This document shows, in pieces, positions 47,481 through 60,445 of a stretch of DNA of 64,000 nucleotides; the first letter of the stretch is position 1, and every line of letters starts with the position of its first letter. Origin of the DNA: Pelobates cultripes (taxonomy: Eukaryota; Chordata; Amphibia; Anura; Pelobatidae); NCBI GenBank assembly GCA_933207985.1, contig OW240918.1, positions 112,690,999 to 112,754,998 of the forward strand, written 5' to 3'. A model generated the notes under the pieces. That model was given only the letters and a program-made list of their open reading frames with translations. It had not been told where the DNA came from and ran no database searches. Made by a program: the position numbers and the translations under genes.

Positions 47481-47949
47481 GATCCATGTATTGTAACCAG
47501 GGGAAACCACATGAAGCATTCATTGTGTTGAGCTATTTCAATTGTTTCTGTTTGATTTGTTCATTCATTGCAAACGACTAAATGTCTGTAAATTTTCACA
47601 ATAAACCTGATTTTCAATGGAGATTGAATCATTATGATTACAACTGGATACTTTCGAAAATTCTAGTTTTCCAAAAAGCATCTGTACTTCAAACATCCCT
47701 ACAATGGTCTTGTTTCTTCAAATCTGTCTCCATTAGAGCTGGTATTTGAATTATTCAGGACACCTCTTTTCCCCTGGACTGGAGTTGCTAGACACCAGGC
47801 TCTTTTGTTCTCTTCCTCATCCTGGAGCCTACGTCGGATCAGGCTCCTCCAGCACTTCTGATCTTGACCTCATGGTAAGGGATTTCATGGATCTCCTATC
47901 ATTTTTTTCACACCTCCTGCACATTGACATACATTGCTTTTTATAAAAA
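47481..47949. other. Intron without recognisable genes
   Basis: May include outer Tc1 sequence; nothing else supported. Confidence 0.35.
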
Positions 47950-48295
47950 TCATATTATAAAACTTGTAACATAACAACAGTACCCTGTGGTACTTCACTT
48001 TTATAATATGCAGAAGAACTGTTTTAGGGAACCCTGGCAAGTGCCTTAGCAAAATCTATGTAGCTTACATCCACAGAAACACCCTGATCTATCTTCATAA
48101 AATGCAATTAAGTTTGTTTCATACAATCTGACTCCGACATATTGATTCATTCTAATGATATTATTGTTCCTAATGAATTCCTGCATACTATCACTTAATA
48201 ACCCTTCAAATCATTTCCCAAGAGCATATATTACATTCACATGTCTCTCATATCCTGGTTAAGATTTTGATCCCTTTTTAAATATGGTCATAATA
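47950..48295 (-). pseudogene. Decayed CR1-like RT fragment
   Basis: Minus-strand reading: GIMTIFKKGSKS, EGLLSDSMQEFIRNNNII, ETNLIAFYED, YIDFAKALARVP and SEVPQGTVV. Frames alternate and the stretch between DFAKA and VPQG is deleted. Same family as 23314-24519, older. Confidence 0.7.
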
Positions 48296-48299
48296 CCCA

Positions 48300-49103
48300 A
48301 CGACATAAGGCATTCATGCCCATCTGTTCAGCACTGCACAGGAAGGGCATACCCTTTGCTCTTCTTTACCCTGCAACACTACGCCTCCAAATTGCTAACG
48401 GAAAACGTAACACAACTTCAGTGATTGAGGCCTCTGAATTTCTACAGGATGTCCTGCCAGATTGGGACAGAGCTTCTCCTGGCCCCTCAGCCAGCCCCTC
48501 AACTACTCACGAAGTGCAGTGATGGCATTGTTATCCTTTCTTGGTTTCCCCTGTTGTACATAGTTTGGGCTCCAAGGCTCTTGTTTAGCCAGTTTTGCAG
48601 TGCTCTCCACACACACCTACCCTGGGATTTATCAGTTCGCTCGGCTGGGACAAACGGAACCCCAACCCCATGCATCTTGTTATGCTTTGCCGCATCCCTC
48701 AACGATGTATTGGCTGATAAGTCGATGTCTCATTCTACCACAAACACTCCTGCCTCTACCCTTAAGCTTCACTCCTGGAATGTGAGGGGAGTGAATACGC
48801 ATATCAAGAGAGAGAAAATTGTAATATTCCTTTCAGTCTCAGATTGTCCTGCTCCAAGAAACTCACTGGTCCAGGTTCTGACATCACCCAACTCAAGGCA
48901 CCATGGATTCAATGCTGCATAGCTGCGAAATACAACTCTAAGGCTAGAGGTGTAGTGATTCTCCTAAATTTCAGCCTGCAATATATGATCCACAGCTGTG
49001 ATGTTGATTCTGAGGGACGTTACATAATTTTATGTATTACCATTAACAATATATGTTATTGCACAGTCAATGTTTATGCTCCAAACTCCTCTACAGACCC
49101 CCC
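48300..49103 (+). pseudogene. L1/Tx1-type LINE, 5' portion: ORF1 C-terminus and ORF2 endonuclease start
   Basis: 48313-48522 reads as the ORF1 C-terminal domain (CSALHRKGIPFALLYPATLR). ORF2 begins near 48760 with LHSWNVRGVNTHIKREKI, the L1-type endonuclease start, followed by ARGVVILLNFSLQY and CTVNVYAPNSSTDP. At 49093-49103 it is broken by an antiparallel L1-like insertion and resumes at 51776. Confidence 0.8.
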
Positions 49104-51775
49104 TTTTTTTTTTAGAATTCTTTATTTTTGCATTGACAGACATTACAGCTTGTAAACAGTATTGGGGCTTGTGCATAAGCCTAGCATCAAGAGATACATT
49201 GGTATTTCAGTGATACCGAAAATAGATAATAGTTTTGTTAGGTATACATTTATTGTTCGGAAGCCCCGCCTTTACTTTCTGCGTTGTTGTCTGAAGCTGC
49301 AGTCCATCAGTGTTTTTCCATTTTCATAAACACAATAAACTTCAAAACCTGGAAACACCATATTTGGTGTTTTCCTTAAGAGAACACGAACATCTACATT
49401 TTTGTATCATAACCTGTTATTCTATTCTTCTCGTAGTTATTATTATGTTCCTTCCCCATCCCCCCCCGCCCCCAGCTTATGAGCACCTGAGTGGAGCTTT
49501 ACTTTTCTTGCGTGAGCCGTGTTTGTGATGCCTATTCATTGTCTTATCGTTTACACTTTGCCCTGTCCAATGTTGGGCCCTTGTGCCTTCTTCTGTGCCG
49601 CCTTTCTACAATACATCTACCCATTATCGTGGCTGTAAGTCCCCCTTTTGAAGAACGTGATAGAGACCTAGTATTTTGCACTTGTTAGCCCTCCTAGTCC
49701 CAGATTGTTGTATGGCTTTGGGCTTGTGTGTTTTACGCTCCCTACTGTGCAACGTTTGTCAGCCCCCCCTCTTTTTTGTGTATAGTATCCCTCTTCTGTG
49801 AGGAAAAGGCAAAGAGAGAGGAGGGTGAATTTAGTTTAGGTATCAGGGAGGGGCGGGGAGATAGTGGGCCAAAGGGGAGAGGGACTCGCCGGGCGCGCCT
49901 GGTGCATGTGTGTGTGGCGGTAGGTGTCGCTTAGGTTGGCTCTTGTGTCTCATGGTATGCGTGCCATTCTTTCTAGATATTCCTCCCACGGTTGCCACAC
50001 CTTTGAGAAGGTGCCCATGGTGTTCCGTACCTGTGCTGTCAATTTGTCCATGGTGTAATTGTCCTGTATTTTGTGTATGACTTTGCTCATAGGAGGGGTG
50101 TCGGGGCTGAGCCATTGTTGGGTCAGTGCTCTTCTGGCTGCTAAGGTCAGTTTGTTAACTAGTTTCTGTTCTTTTGTCGTCAGGTCTCCCTGTGGTTTGG
50201 CTAGTAAGAATGTCCATGGGTCTCTGTGTATTGGTCTCTCCAGGACTGCTGTCATTAAAGTCACTATTTCTGACCAGAATCTCTCTACCTTGGGACATGT
50301 CCACCACATGTGGATGTATGATCCTCTCTCACCGCAGCCTCTCCAGCAAGTATCTGTGGTGGTTTTCCCCATTCTATATAGTTTGGCCGGGGTGGCGTAC
50401 CATCTCAGGAGGGCTTTATATGCCTGTTCCTGAAGTGTTACGCATATGGAGACTTTGGCTGTCGCTTCCCATATATCCCTCCAGTCCTCCCCTTCCAATG
50501 TTTGTTGTAGATCTTTCTCCCATTGGGTGATATAGGTGAGAGGTTCTGCATTCCTCTCCGGGGCGCTAAGTTGTGCGTAGAGCTCGGTAATCAGGCCCTT
50601 GCGTGTGGTTTCTGTCATGCATAATCTTTCAAAGCTAGTCATTGGAGCCTTAGCTGCCTCTCGTACTCTAGGATGGTTAGCGAAGTCCCGTAGTTGTATA
50701 TATCTGAAAAAGTCTCTAGTCTGTAGTGGCGCTGCCTGTTTTAGTTCGTCAAAGGTTTTGAATGTGTCTCCATCGTATAGGTGATAGTATCTCTGCAGGC
50801 CTGTGTATTCCAGACCTTTGAAGTCCCTCGCCCGCATACCTGGTGTGAATGCCCTATTTCTCAGATATGGGGTGAGAGGTGAGGGCAGTCTAGTTAGAGC
50901 GTATTTTTGCGCGTTGGCGTCCCATATTTTAATGGAGTTGAGTATAGCTGGGCAGTCTGTGAGTAAGGGTGGTCTATCTGTTTTTGGTACCCAGATCCAG
51001 TACTGGGGAAGGTCTCTTCCCATCACTAGGGATTCAAGATCTGCCCATCTGCGTCTATCTGGAGGTGAGTGCCACTCTATTATTTGGGCCAGCAGTGCCG
51101 ACAGGTAATAGAGGTGAAGATTGGGAAGTCCCAGTCCCCCTAGTCCCTTTGGTCGGTAGAGTATGTGTCGGGCTATCCTGTGTCTTTTGTGTGCCCATAT
51201 AAATTGGTCTATGTTGGTTTGTAGGGATTGGAGGTCCCCTTTCCTGACTTTCGTGGGCAGTGCCTGGAAGAGGAACAGCATCCTCGGTAATACATTAATT
51301 TTAATTGCGTGGAGGCGACCTATCCATGAGATCGGCTTCTCATGCCATTTTTCTAAGTCTTTTATTATTGTTTTAATCATTGGTGTGTAGTTTTCTGTAT
51401 ACAGTCGTGAGCCCTCTTTTGTTAGTTTGACCCCCAAGTATTTTATATGCTGGTGGTTTAGTTTTATATGTGCCGTTCTCCCTATCAGCGCCATGTCTTC
51501 CGCCGTCAACCCCAGCGGCATGGCTTCTGATTTTTCATGTTTATTTTATAGCCCGCTACCTGGGCGAACTCTTCTAGCAGCCGGACTAGGCTCGGGAGGG
51601 AGTTCTCCAAGTCCGTGAGAGTGAGCAGGACATCATCCGCGTATGCAGATACTTTATACTGCTCTGTTGCTATTGTCAGTCCCTTTATGTTTGGGTGTCC
51701 CCTAATCTTGTAGAGGAGGAGTTCTAGGGCTAGTATGAAGAGGAGCGGCGAGAGTGGGCAGCCCTGCCTTGTGCC
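49104..51775 (-). mobile_element. L1/Tx1-type LINE, 5'-truncated, nested insertion
   Basis: A minus-strand insertion with its A-tail as the T-run at 49104-49113. It has a ~0.85-kb 3' UTR (49104-49949), the ORF2 C-terminal half, and a 5' truncation inside the RT at GTRQGCPLSPLLF (51775). The sequence acagaccccc with following T's flanks it at 49093 and 51776 as a target duplication. Confidence 0.88.
49950..51775 (-). pseudogene. L1-type ORF2 RT palm and C-terminal region, one frameshift
   Basis: From 51775 leftwards the frame reads GTRQGCPLSPLLFILALELL and YKVSAYADDVLLTL with the catalytic Asp pair. A single-base shift follows in the T-run at about 51531-51535. Then 523 codons are open (51521-49950): HIKYLGVKLTKEG (thumb), GRLHAIKINVLPRMLFLFQA and KGLGGLGLPNLHLYYLSALL. 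About residue 400 there is a CxxxC...H...C knuckle (CWRGC, IHMWWTCP). The long intact C-terminus suggests a fairly young copy. Confidence 0.88.
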
Positions 51776-54400
51776 ACAGACCCCCTTTTTACTAAGCTTC
51801 TCACATTGCTCACTCAGATAGAGGTTGATCAGCTTATAATGTGGGGAGACTTCCTCCCATGGACGGTGTTCGCAGACTTCACTTCAAAACTTCCTATAAT
51901 TTGCATGATCCCTGGAGGATACTCCATGGTAACAAGAGCGATTACACATTCCATTCTCCGGTTCATGACTCCTTCTCTTGAATTGATATGTTCCTGGTTA
52001 CCCCGATGGTTTTACCACTTGTCAACTGTCAACAATCACCATCTCTGACCACGCACCTATCACACTAGCCCCCACAACCATTTACTGCACACTGACGTTT
52101 CTCAGTGTATCTCACTAAAAATCCAATCTTTCCAGCGCCATTTACAGTCTAGTTGGGCTAACTTTGTAGATGATAATCTGGAGGAGGTGGATAACCCCAA
52201 ATTGCTGTGGGAAACATCTAAGGAAGTTATGAGGGGACAGATACTGTCTTGTACTGCATCAGTCAAAAAACAATAGAGAAGGGACTTCACTTTGCTTGAA
52301 CAGGAGCTCAAATAGGCCCACAGACATTACTTGGCCAACCCTTCTGATACACACAGGCAGTCATACCGAGATGCCCAACATACCCTAAATACCTTTTATA
52401 ATGAACCATGCACAATCAAAGCTAGACTTTCAAACACAACATTTCTTTTGGTGGGGTGGAAAGTCTGAGAGACTGTTGGCTCGAATGGCCAACCCTAAGT
52501 CCACATTCAAGCTTTCCTTAAGAGCCTTGACCTTTCCTTGTTGAGTGATGAGTCCAGGGAGCTTCTTAGTGAACCTATCTCTGAAGGTGAAATCCACATA
52601 TCAGTAAAGACCCTCAAGGCTGAGAAAGCATGCGGCCCTGACGGCTTTACCTCAGAATACTATAAATCACTGAAAGTCACAGAATTTGATGATGATCTTT
52701 TACTCTTTATCACTGACCAACAGTGCTCCCTTCCACCCCTTGTTGACCTGCTAGAGACATTCTGCGACATGGCAAGCCTCAGAGTCAATTGGGCCAAATC
52801 ATCTACCCTGCACTTGAGTGGCGCCCTCTGCCGCTACTCACCCGACTGCTTCCTTTGTGGTGGTAGTCAAAGACACTTAAATATCTTGGCATTAAAAATC
52901 CCTTGGGATCTCTCCCTGATATACAAACTGAATATTCCACCAATTTTAACTGTAAAATTTGAACATTGGCACAAGTTGCCTTTATCTTACATTGGTAGGG
53001 CCAATCTATACAAATTGGTCAGCTTTCCTAAACTGTTGTATTCCCTCCAGGTGCTCCCAGTACTCCTCTCGAAAAATGACGCGTGTTTATTCAACAAACA
53101 TTTTAGAAAATTTTCTCTGGCAGGGATGCAGGGCCCGATTTAGCCTTACTAAATTATACCTGCATAGGACTGATGGTGGTCTAAACCTAACTAATGCCAG
53201 GGACTACAGTTTGGCGGCACAGCTTAGGCATGCGCTAGACTGGATTCAATCCCAAAACAGTATTTCTAACTTGTCCTTGGAGTCCTGTCTGGCATCACCG
53301 AACTCACCTGTGGCTCTCCTTCAAGCCGTATCACCTACTCCCTGATTCTGTCCTATCTAATACCCTCCTGGTTGCCCCTATCAGTGCCTGGAAACAGTCT
53401 CGCTCCAAATTGGGTGCCAATCCAACACGCACCATACACCTGCCTTTAACGTATAACCCGTACTTTGTTCCAGGTACTCACTACCCCTTCACGTGTGGGT
53501 GGACAATAGGATCTCCACTCTCTGGCCTCTTGTAGATCATGTCGGCCAGAGATTTTTGTCCATTGCTGAACTACAGGAATGTTTCCCAGGTCTCCCACTT
53601 CCATGGTTCGCCTACTTTCAAATACGACACTACTATAATACCGTTACTCAACACGTCACGCCTGTTGACTGGGAGAACCCCTTAGATGCCATGTTGTGCT
53701 CCTCTGATTCCAATTCCTATTCCGTTTTCAAACTCTATATGATATAACGATACATCCCAGACTGGGGCAGCTTACAAACAGGCATAGGGAAATGGAAGAA
53801 GCATTTTAGATATAAGTCCGAGAGACATGCTCACTGCACACTTTAATCATAGCTAGACATTGCCAATGGTGTCTTATAAGGACATGTTCCTTAAAACTTT
53901 ACACTATGCCTTATATTCCCCTCACCGACTCCATGTCATGGCCAGAAGGGAGACTATGACTTGTTTCAAGTGTACACACACCAATCTGACCTGTATCACT
54001 GCCTGTGGGAGTGCGCTCTAATCGAATCTTTCTGGACCGAACTAAACTGTTACTTAGATAGCAGGGGCATACCCACCTTACCGTTTACCCCTGAATTATT
54101 GGGACCCTTACGAGGGCTCCCGTTGCCAAATAAACAATTCCTCCTTATTGTAGCAGCGGTGGGACGCAAAACCATTCTTCAGGTATGGACCTAGCCGCAC
54201 GCACCCACCTTGGAGTTATTTCTGACCAAGCTTGCTTTTCTATTCAGAACTCCTAGCCCAAAAATTCTCTTGACCTGGAGATCATATATACTCACCCTAG
54301 ACGAATCTTTCAAAACCAAAGTGAAAACCACTTTGGCATATATGGCATGGTTCTCAGCTGAGGTGGTGGCAGGTCGAGACCCATGGCATTAATTACTTGA
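51776..54400 (+). pseudogene. L1/Tx1-type LINE, 3' portion, with RT core deleted
   Basis: Resumes the element broken at 49103: TQIEVDQLIMWGDFLPW and TSKLP (endonuclease GDFN-like block), then KAEKACGPDGFTSEYYKSLK. This jumps directly to a DDDLLLFITD-like palm end, so the RT fingers and most of the palm are missing. The rest follows in several frames: YIGRANLYKLVSFPKLLYSL, DGGLNLTNARDYSLAAQLR, DLYHCLWECALIESFW (knuckle) and LTWRSYILTL at the C-terminus. Stops and shifts throughout. The 3' UTR probably runs to about 54900. Confidence 0.82.
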
Positions 54401-57400
54401 TGGGCTTTTCTCACCATATTCTCGAGCACTTGCTTATAATTGTATGGGAGGGTGGGGGGTTACAGCAAACCGGCAATTAGGTTACTTTGTTCTGTTTAAT
54501 TTAGTTTGGTCTTTCAATTCACGATATGATAACGGTGTAACGAAGCACTTGAACCGTGGACCTCCTTTGGTGTACCTTCTTTTGCTCTTATCTGTCGAAA
54601 TGCAAGCTAAAGCAAAACCAAAGTTTTCATTGTCCTGAGCAATAGCAGATTATAGTCCCTGACCCACGCAGGTGGTATCTTGTGAAAGATAGGGGTGGTT
54701 AAACATGTCTGCCACCCTCACCTAGGTGGTTATGATGTCCCTCTGACCTCCTACTGGTAACTGTTCAAGCTAAACCTCTTACTTATTAACAATGACCTAT
54801 TTTGTTTTGTAAATCTTATTTTGTTTGGTTCTGGTTTGTTTATGTTGAGGAAACTACAAAATAGTGAATGTAACTGATTGAATGTCTCTTTCTAACTTTC
54901 AAGACTGCTTCTAAGTTGTTGATGTCATTCATGTCATGCATTCACAACATAACCATTTTTTTTCCCAAAACATATATCATGTTTGTTTTTATTTAGTTCC
55001 ATAGAATATTTCCAGAATGTTAAGAATCCAGGAAAATTAAAAAGAGTGGTTTGGCTATTTCTACATCAAGCTCACCTGTATCTGAATACCATCTGTCCCC
55101 GGTTCTTTGTTTTGTTAACTTTATTTAATTATAGCAGCACTTTATCCTGTATGGTTTATCTTGTTTTGCTGTAAATGTATTTTACGCTATCAGATTATTT
55201 TTTATGTAATTATTTATATGTGACATTTAGGTGTTTTTGTTGCTGTTGTTTTATGTGTCTGTATACATTATCTGAAGATGAGCATATAGAGGAGTTTGGA
55301 GACCATGCTGAAATATTGTGCCTACTGGGGCAGATCCAGAGCTCACTTTGGGGCAGGGGTAAAACATTAGATCCTCATCTGCCTTGTTTGTGAGCTCCTT
55401 GTCCTAGCCCCACTTTCAGTCTCTTGTCTGCCTCAGTCCTCTTTTTGACTATTGGCTGGTAGTAGAGAGAGGGGATGTGTCATCCTTTCACTTCATACAG
55501 TTAACATGACTTTGTCATTGGAGAAACAATACTCATCAGACAGATGCTTGGTGAATGTGATGTGTCTTTGCATGCTATATTAATAGGCTGTCCGGTATCT
55601 GCTGTTGGTATTTGCTCTGTTATTGCTAATAATGGAACACAGGCATACCTCCCAACATTGAGAGGTAGCGGATCAAAACAGGTTGGCAGGCTTTAAGAGG
55701 GCATTACCAGTGACACGATTCATGCCAGTGGTGATACCCATGATAGGTGCACCTGGAGGACGCCAGGGAACAATCTCGGGAGAGCAAGATTGTACACCGA
55801 AATCTGGTCTGTCCTGATGGAATCTGGACTGACAGGAGGCCTGTAGAATGGACAGGTGAATACAGAGGCAGTGATATCACAGAGGGCCCAGAAGCTGGCT
55901 CCCTGACATCACGTACCATTGTAGCAGCTTTAATCAGAGCCAATGCAGCTCTGCCCTCAGTGCAAACCATCATGGCGATCTGTTCAGAGCCTCAGTCAGG
56001 GAATCCAGATCTGTATAGAGCAGTGCAAGTAGTCACCTTCCTTTACAGTACTTTACCACGGACTAGAGGTGGGTTCCAGGCCCAATGCTGTTGCAGGAAG
56101 TGAGAGAACAGCTGCTAATAACATAGGCTTGGCAGTGGATTGTACCATGCTTGGGGGAGCACTGATCCACCAATGGTGTATATACTATTATCTTTCACAT
56201 TTTATGGAATATTCTTTCCTTCCCTTTTACTAATTTGGAGTAGTTTGGCAATCATTTTATTTTTATTTCTAGGTCATGTGATGGTTTCATTATTCACTAA
56301 CAGAAATGTTTCATCTATCAGTTTAGCTGGGATGTGGTGATGCAGATTTTGTATTTAAATTTTTTTGTAACCATTTAGTCACATTTTACCGACTTGGACA
56401 TGCATTGAATGGGATTTAACATGTAAAATGCTCAAAAGCTAGTATCTATTCACTGTTGAGCACAGTTCCATGTTTGGACTTATATTCTACAGTAGTGGTC
56501 CCTATACTGTTGGTACTCATCCTATTTTCTTCTGTTTTTACCAAGCATATCATATTTGTGAAGCCCCCTTGTAACAAGACACAAATAAAGAATAACTTGT
56601 CTACCATATTAGCAATGAGATTTCCGTGACACTGGAAATAAATTGTACAGAATTTTAATATGCATTGCATTACACCTGAAAAATAGAATGCCATACTTAT
56701 GTCATGCACATTGGTTAGGTCCATGTGAAATGAAGATTGAGAACCACTGTTCTAGAATATAGAAACAAGAATAAAGAGAAACATGCATGCTGAAATTGTT
56801 ATGGTACCAGGAGTGGTCTGTAGTCCCTTCCTGAGCTTCTTGCTCTATGTCTGGAGTAGTGGAGGCAGGAAACAGCACCCAGTAACCAAACGTAAGACGT
56901 TTAACTACTAACAACAGGGCTGAGGGGGCGATCAGAAACTCCTGTAATGGCTATGGTGTTTGGAGTTTTTCTTTAAGGACTAATGATATTGCATACTACC
57001 ATGACAACTCAGTTTATAAAGACCCTACATCATTATAGAATACCCTTTTGATTTAGCGTCTGCTGATCTGTAATGGTCTGTCATTGTTAAATAGATGGGA
57101 TGTTCCAGTTTAATATAGGATCTTGAAGGATTGTTATGAATAATCCTGTAATTGACCTTTAACGGGTTTTTAAGCTTTTTAAAATATACCCTTTACTACC
57201 GCTTCAATTTGCAAGTCTGTAGGTGGATGTACGTTCTCAGGTATAAGTTCTCCAGCTCACGTGAATTACAAGTAGCAATAACAGAGCCTTCTCCAATGCT
57301 CATTGGTGATAAAGGTGATTTGTGGTTGTCAACAACTGGCTGTCTTCGTTTCATGTCTTGTTAGGTATAGACAAAAGGCTGAACCACACCGGTAATTTGT

Positions 57401-57432
57401 CCTAATGTTGTGATCATTTGTTCCCCCCACAG
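54401..57432. other. LINE 3' UTR and intron preceding the second exon
   Basis: 54401-54900 is probably L1-like 3' UTR. 56800-56990 has text related to the palindromic MITE-like repeats (tggtaccaggagtggtctgt). The 118-codon frame at 55747-56103 has no family motif. The acceptor at 57431-57432 follows a ttccccccac tract. Confidence 0.4.
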
Positions 57433-57506
57433 GATCGACGACATTCAGCTGTGCAAGGAAATAATGAACCTGAAACAGGAGCTGCAGACTTTAGTAGATA
57501 TCCCAG
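57433..57506 (+). CDS. BMERB1: BMERB1 (C16orf45) internal exon, continuing the bMERB domain
   Basis: A 74-bp exon between acceptor cccccacag and donor gtaaaa. The first base G completes the Met codon left open at 23034-23035. It then reads IDDIQLCKEIMNLKQELQTL and VDIP, and ends with the first base of the next codon (G, consistent with Glu). The helix matches human BMERB1 with only a few conservative changes. The reading is in the same strand and phase as 22912-23035. Downstream exons (basic coiled helix and C-terminus) are not in the window. Confidence 0.93.
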
Positions 57507-57544
57507 GTAAAATACAAATGATTAGCAACTGCTGGATTCTTTTC

Positions 57545-57595
57545 TATCTCTCTCTCTCTCTCGCTCACGCGCTCTATCTCAGAGAGAGAGAGAGA
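57545..57595. repeat. (CT)n...(AG)n inverted microsatellite just after the exon
   Basis: A CT run at 57545-57564 is followed by an AG run at 57580-57595, separated by gctcacgcgctctat. The runs can pair as a hairpin starting 38 nt beyond the donor. Confidence 0.8.
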
Positions 57596-58266
57596 ACTGA
57601 TTGTTTTATCCCCTTTCGATGCCCAGATGATGAATATCAAGCATACAAGTTTGCATGCTTGATTAAAAATAACTAATTATTAACCACTTTATAATTCCGT
57701 TTCGTTTCAAACATGGTTTAAAGTCAGTTTTTGTGACTGACTGGGTTCCTTCAAAGAAACTGTGAAATGCAATGAAATGTTTAAAGTGAAGCACATTATA
57801 ATTTGTTTTACTTAAAATGTAAAAATATAGATTCTGCAAATCCCTGCTTGTTGCAGGGTCATTCCACTTCAAGACAATTAAGCATTTCACATGTATGGAA
57901 GACTTGTCATATCTTAAAGATCTGTGATAAATATTTCAATGGTATTGGTGCAAAAAGCAAAATGTACGTTGCTGCCACGTTCCATAAAACACCTGTTTAG
58001 ATAGATATAATGTTTATACAGTGCCAGTTTACTCAACGTTTTCTTAATTTGGCAGAAAAAAAACACAATCCTAATTATAGAATGGAACATTAGCTCAGTA
58101 TCATAAACTAGTGGGAGGAGTTACACTCCTGACACCATTTTAGTTGAGCTCTTTCCCGAGCTAAATTAATGGCAGCAGCTGAAATGGCTGCTACCCAGAA
58201 CTGTAACTCCCACTAACAACTGGCAGAACTGGGTTATGGCACTGCTATAACAGTAAACATTTCCGC
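57596..58266. other. Intron without recognisable genes
   Basis: AT-rich; nothing recognised. Confidence 0.4.
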
Positions 58267-59178
58267 TACACTATCCTAACACTTACACTACCCATTAACA
58301 CTTACACTACCCATTAACACTTACACTATCCATTAACACTTACACTATCCATTAACACTTACACTATCCTAACACTTACACTACCCATTAACACTTACAC
58401 TATCCTAACATTTATACTATCCTAACATTTACACTACCCATTAACACTTACACTATCCTAACACTTACACTACCCATTAACACTTACACTACCCATTAAC
58501 ACTTACACTATCCATTAACACTTACACTATCCTAACACTTACACTATCCTAACATTTATACTATCCTAACATTTACACTACCCATTAACACTTACACTAT
58601 CCTAACACTTACACTACCCATTAACACTTACACTATCCTAACACTTACACTACCCATTAACACTTACACTACCCATTAACACTTACACTATCCATTAACA
58701 CTTACACTATCCTAACACTTACACTATCCTAACATTTAAACTATCCTAACATTTACACTACCCATTAACACTTACACTATCCATTAACACTTACACTTCC
58801 CATTAACACTTACAGTATCCTAACACTTTCATTACCCATTAACATTTACACCAGCCTAACACTTACACTACCCATTAACACTTACACTACCCATTAACAC
58901 TTACACTATCCTAACATTTACACTACCCATTAACACTTACACCATCCTAACATTTACACTACCCATTAACACTTACACTATCCTAACATTTACACTATCC
59001 TAACATTTACACTACCCATTAACACTTACACTATCCTAACATTTACACTATCCTAACATTTATACTATCCTAACATTTACACTACCCATTAACACTTACA
59101 CTATCCTAACATTTACACTATCCTAACATTTACACTACCCATTAACACTTACACTATCCTAACCCTTACACTACCCTA
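58267..59178. repeat. Minisatellite of mixed 16-17 and 20-21-bp units
   Basis: About 910 bp made of two alternating unit types: cattaacacttacactaccc (20 bp) and taacacttacactatcc (17 bp), with variants such as taacatttacactatcc. A block of roughly 180 bp appears repeated (compare 58431-58560 with 58617-58740), implying higher-order duplication. Confidence 0.92.
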
Positions 59179-60445
59179 GCTCACTGCCCTAACCTTAACA
59201 CTATCACTAACTACAGCCGTAACACACTAACCCTTGCCTTAAAAATATCATATACAATAAAAATTAATACATAATGCAAATAATGCCATCTAGAGGTTCT
59301 GAAGACCTTTGTTCCCTTGATTTTTCAATGATGTCTCCGTCACACCTTAATTGCAGTATTTTCCTATAATACATGGGTTACTATAATGTGGTAATTGGTG
59401 GTAATCTTACAGCTAGAGCAGTCACACCGACGGTCACAGTAATTCTAAAAGCAGCAATGAATAACACATTTTCCTTACCTTTGTATGTCAAGATATCTTC
59501 CATGTACGTCCTGTACTTATGATGTCACTAACTTATGTGGTCGTAGTATAATAAGCAACCTTTAAGTGACAGTCAGTCAGGCAAAGAAATGCATTGTACA
59601 ACCTTTCATCGCTGAAGTTATGTCTTTGAGGTTTTTTTTTGTTTTGTGTTTTTAAAATACAAGTATATTGTCTTGAAACTTTTTGTGTTATGGAAGGAGA
59701 CATTAATTTGCTGGATGGTTTTTCATCTAGATGATTGGATAACGATGAGAGCTCTGGGTCTTTTTGGATCAGCAGTGCCATAACCCTTTCAGTTATAGAT
59801 ATGCACAGAGAAATGTGATTAATTTCATCCCCACGGCATTGCCCATACAAGTACAGAAAGCAGAGCTGTCAACCTTCAAGTCTGAACAAAATATTAGAGA
59901 GATGTTGCTTCTGGCATGACACCAATTTTATAACCTAATTGTATTTACAAGAGTGGCCTTGAGGCTATATTTAGAAATATTCAATTTTCATCTGAAAGCC
60001 AGTGAAATTCCAAAAAAAAATAAAAAATTATGTCATCGTAATTATCTATATTAAAACATGCTTTCTTTGATGCCTTTTACAGTTTTTATATTTGGATGTA
60101 TTGTAACCATACTCATAAATCCAGGTTGCTGGGAGAAGCCGTGTTATTTATGATATATGACTCTTGAGACTTGAGTTAACAGATTTGGAACAAGCTAGTA
60201 AATGCCTTTTTGGGTTGACATAACTGGTGTACTATAAAGATGCCATTTTCTGCATTAGTAATTGAGGATCCTTTATAGTCTATTTGTACAGCAGTTTGTA
60301 TACCTAAGAACCACGTATACAAAAATCTAAAATAAATCTTTAAATTCACAAGTGAACTTGTCAGTTATGATTTTGTGGTTAATTGTTACCTAACACGATG
60401 CAATTTATAAAGTATAACGCGAATATTATGATACAAGCAGATTGT
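59179..60445. other. Intron without recognisable genes
   Basis: AT-rich; no family recognised. Confidence 0.4.

Noticed and set aside
48425..48922. 165-codon ORF as a separate gene
   Set aside because: It straddles the ORF1 end and ORF2 start of the L1-like element and only its last part (SWNVRG…) is meaningful.
55747..56103. 118-codon ORF as a host gene exon
   Set aside because: No recognisable family, no clear splice sites, isolated in intron.
58267..59178. Possible CRISPR-like array because of regular short repeats
   Set aside because: Units are directly abutting with no unique spacers, in a eukaryotic intron; it is a minisatellite.
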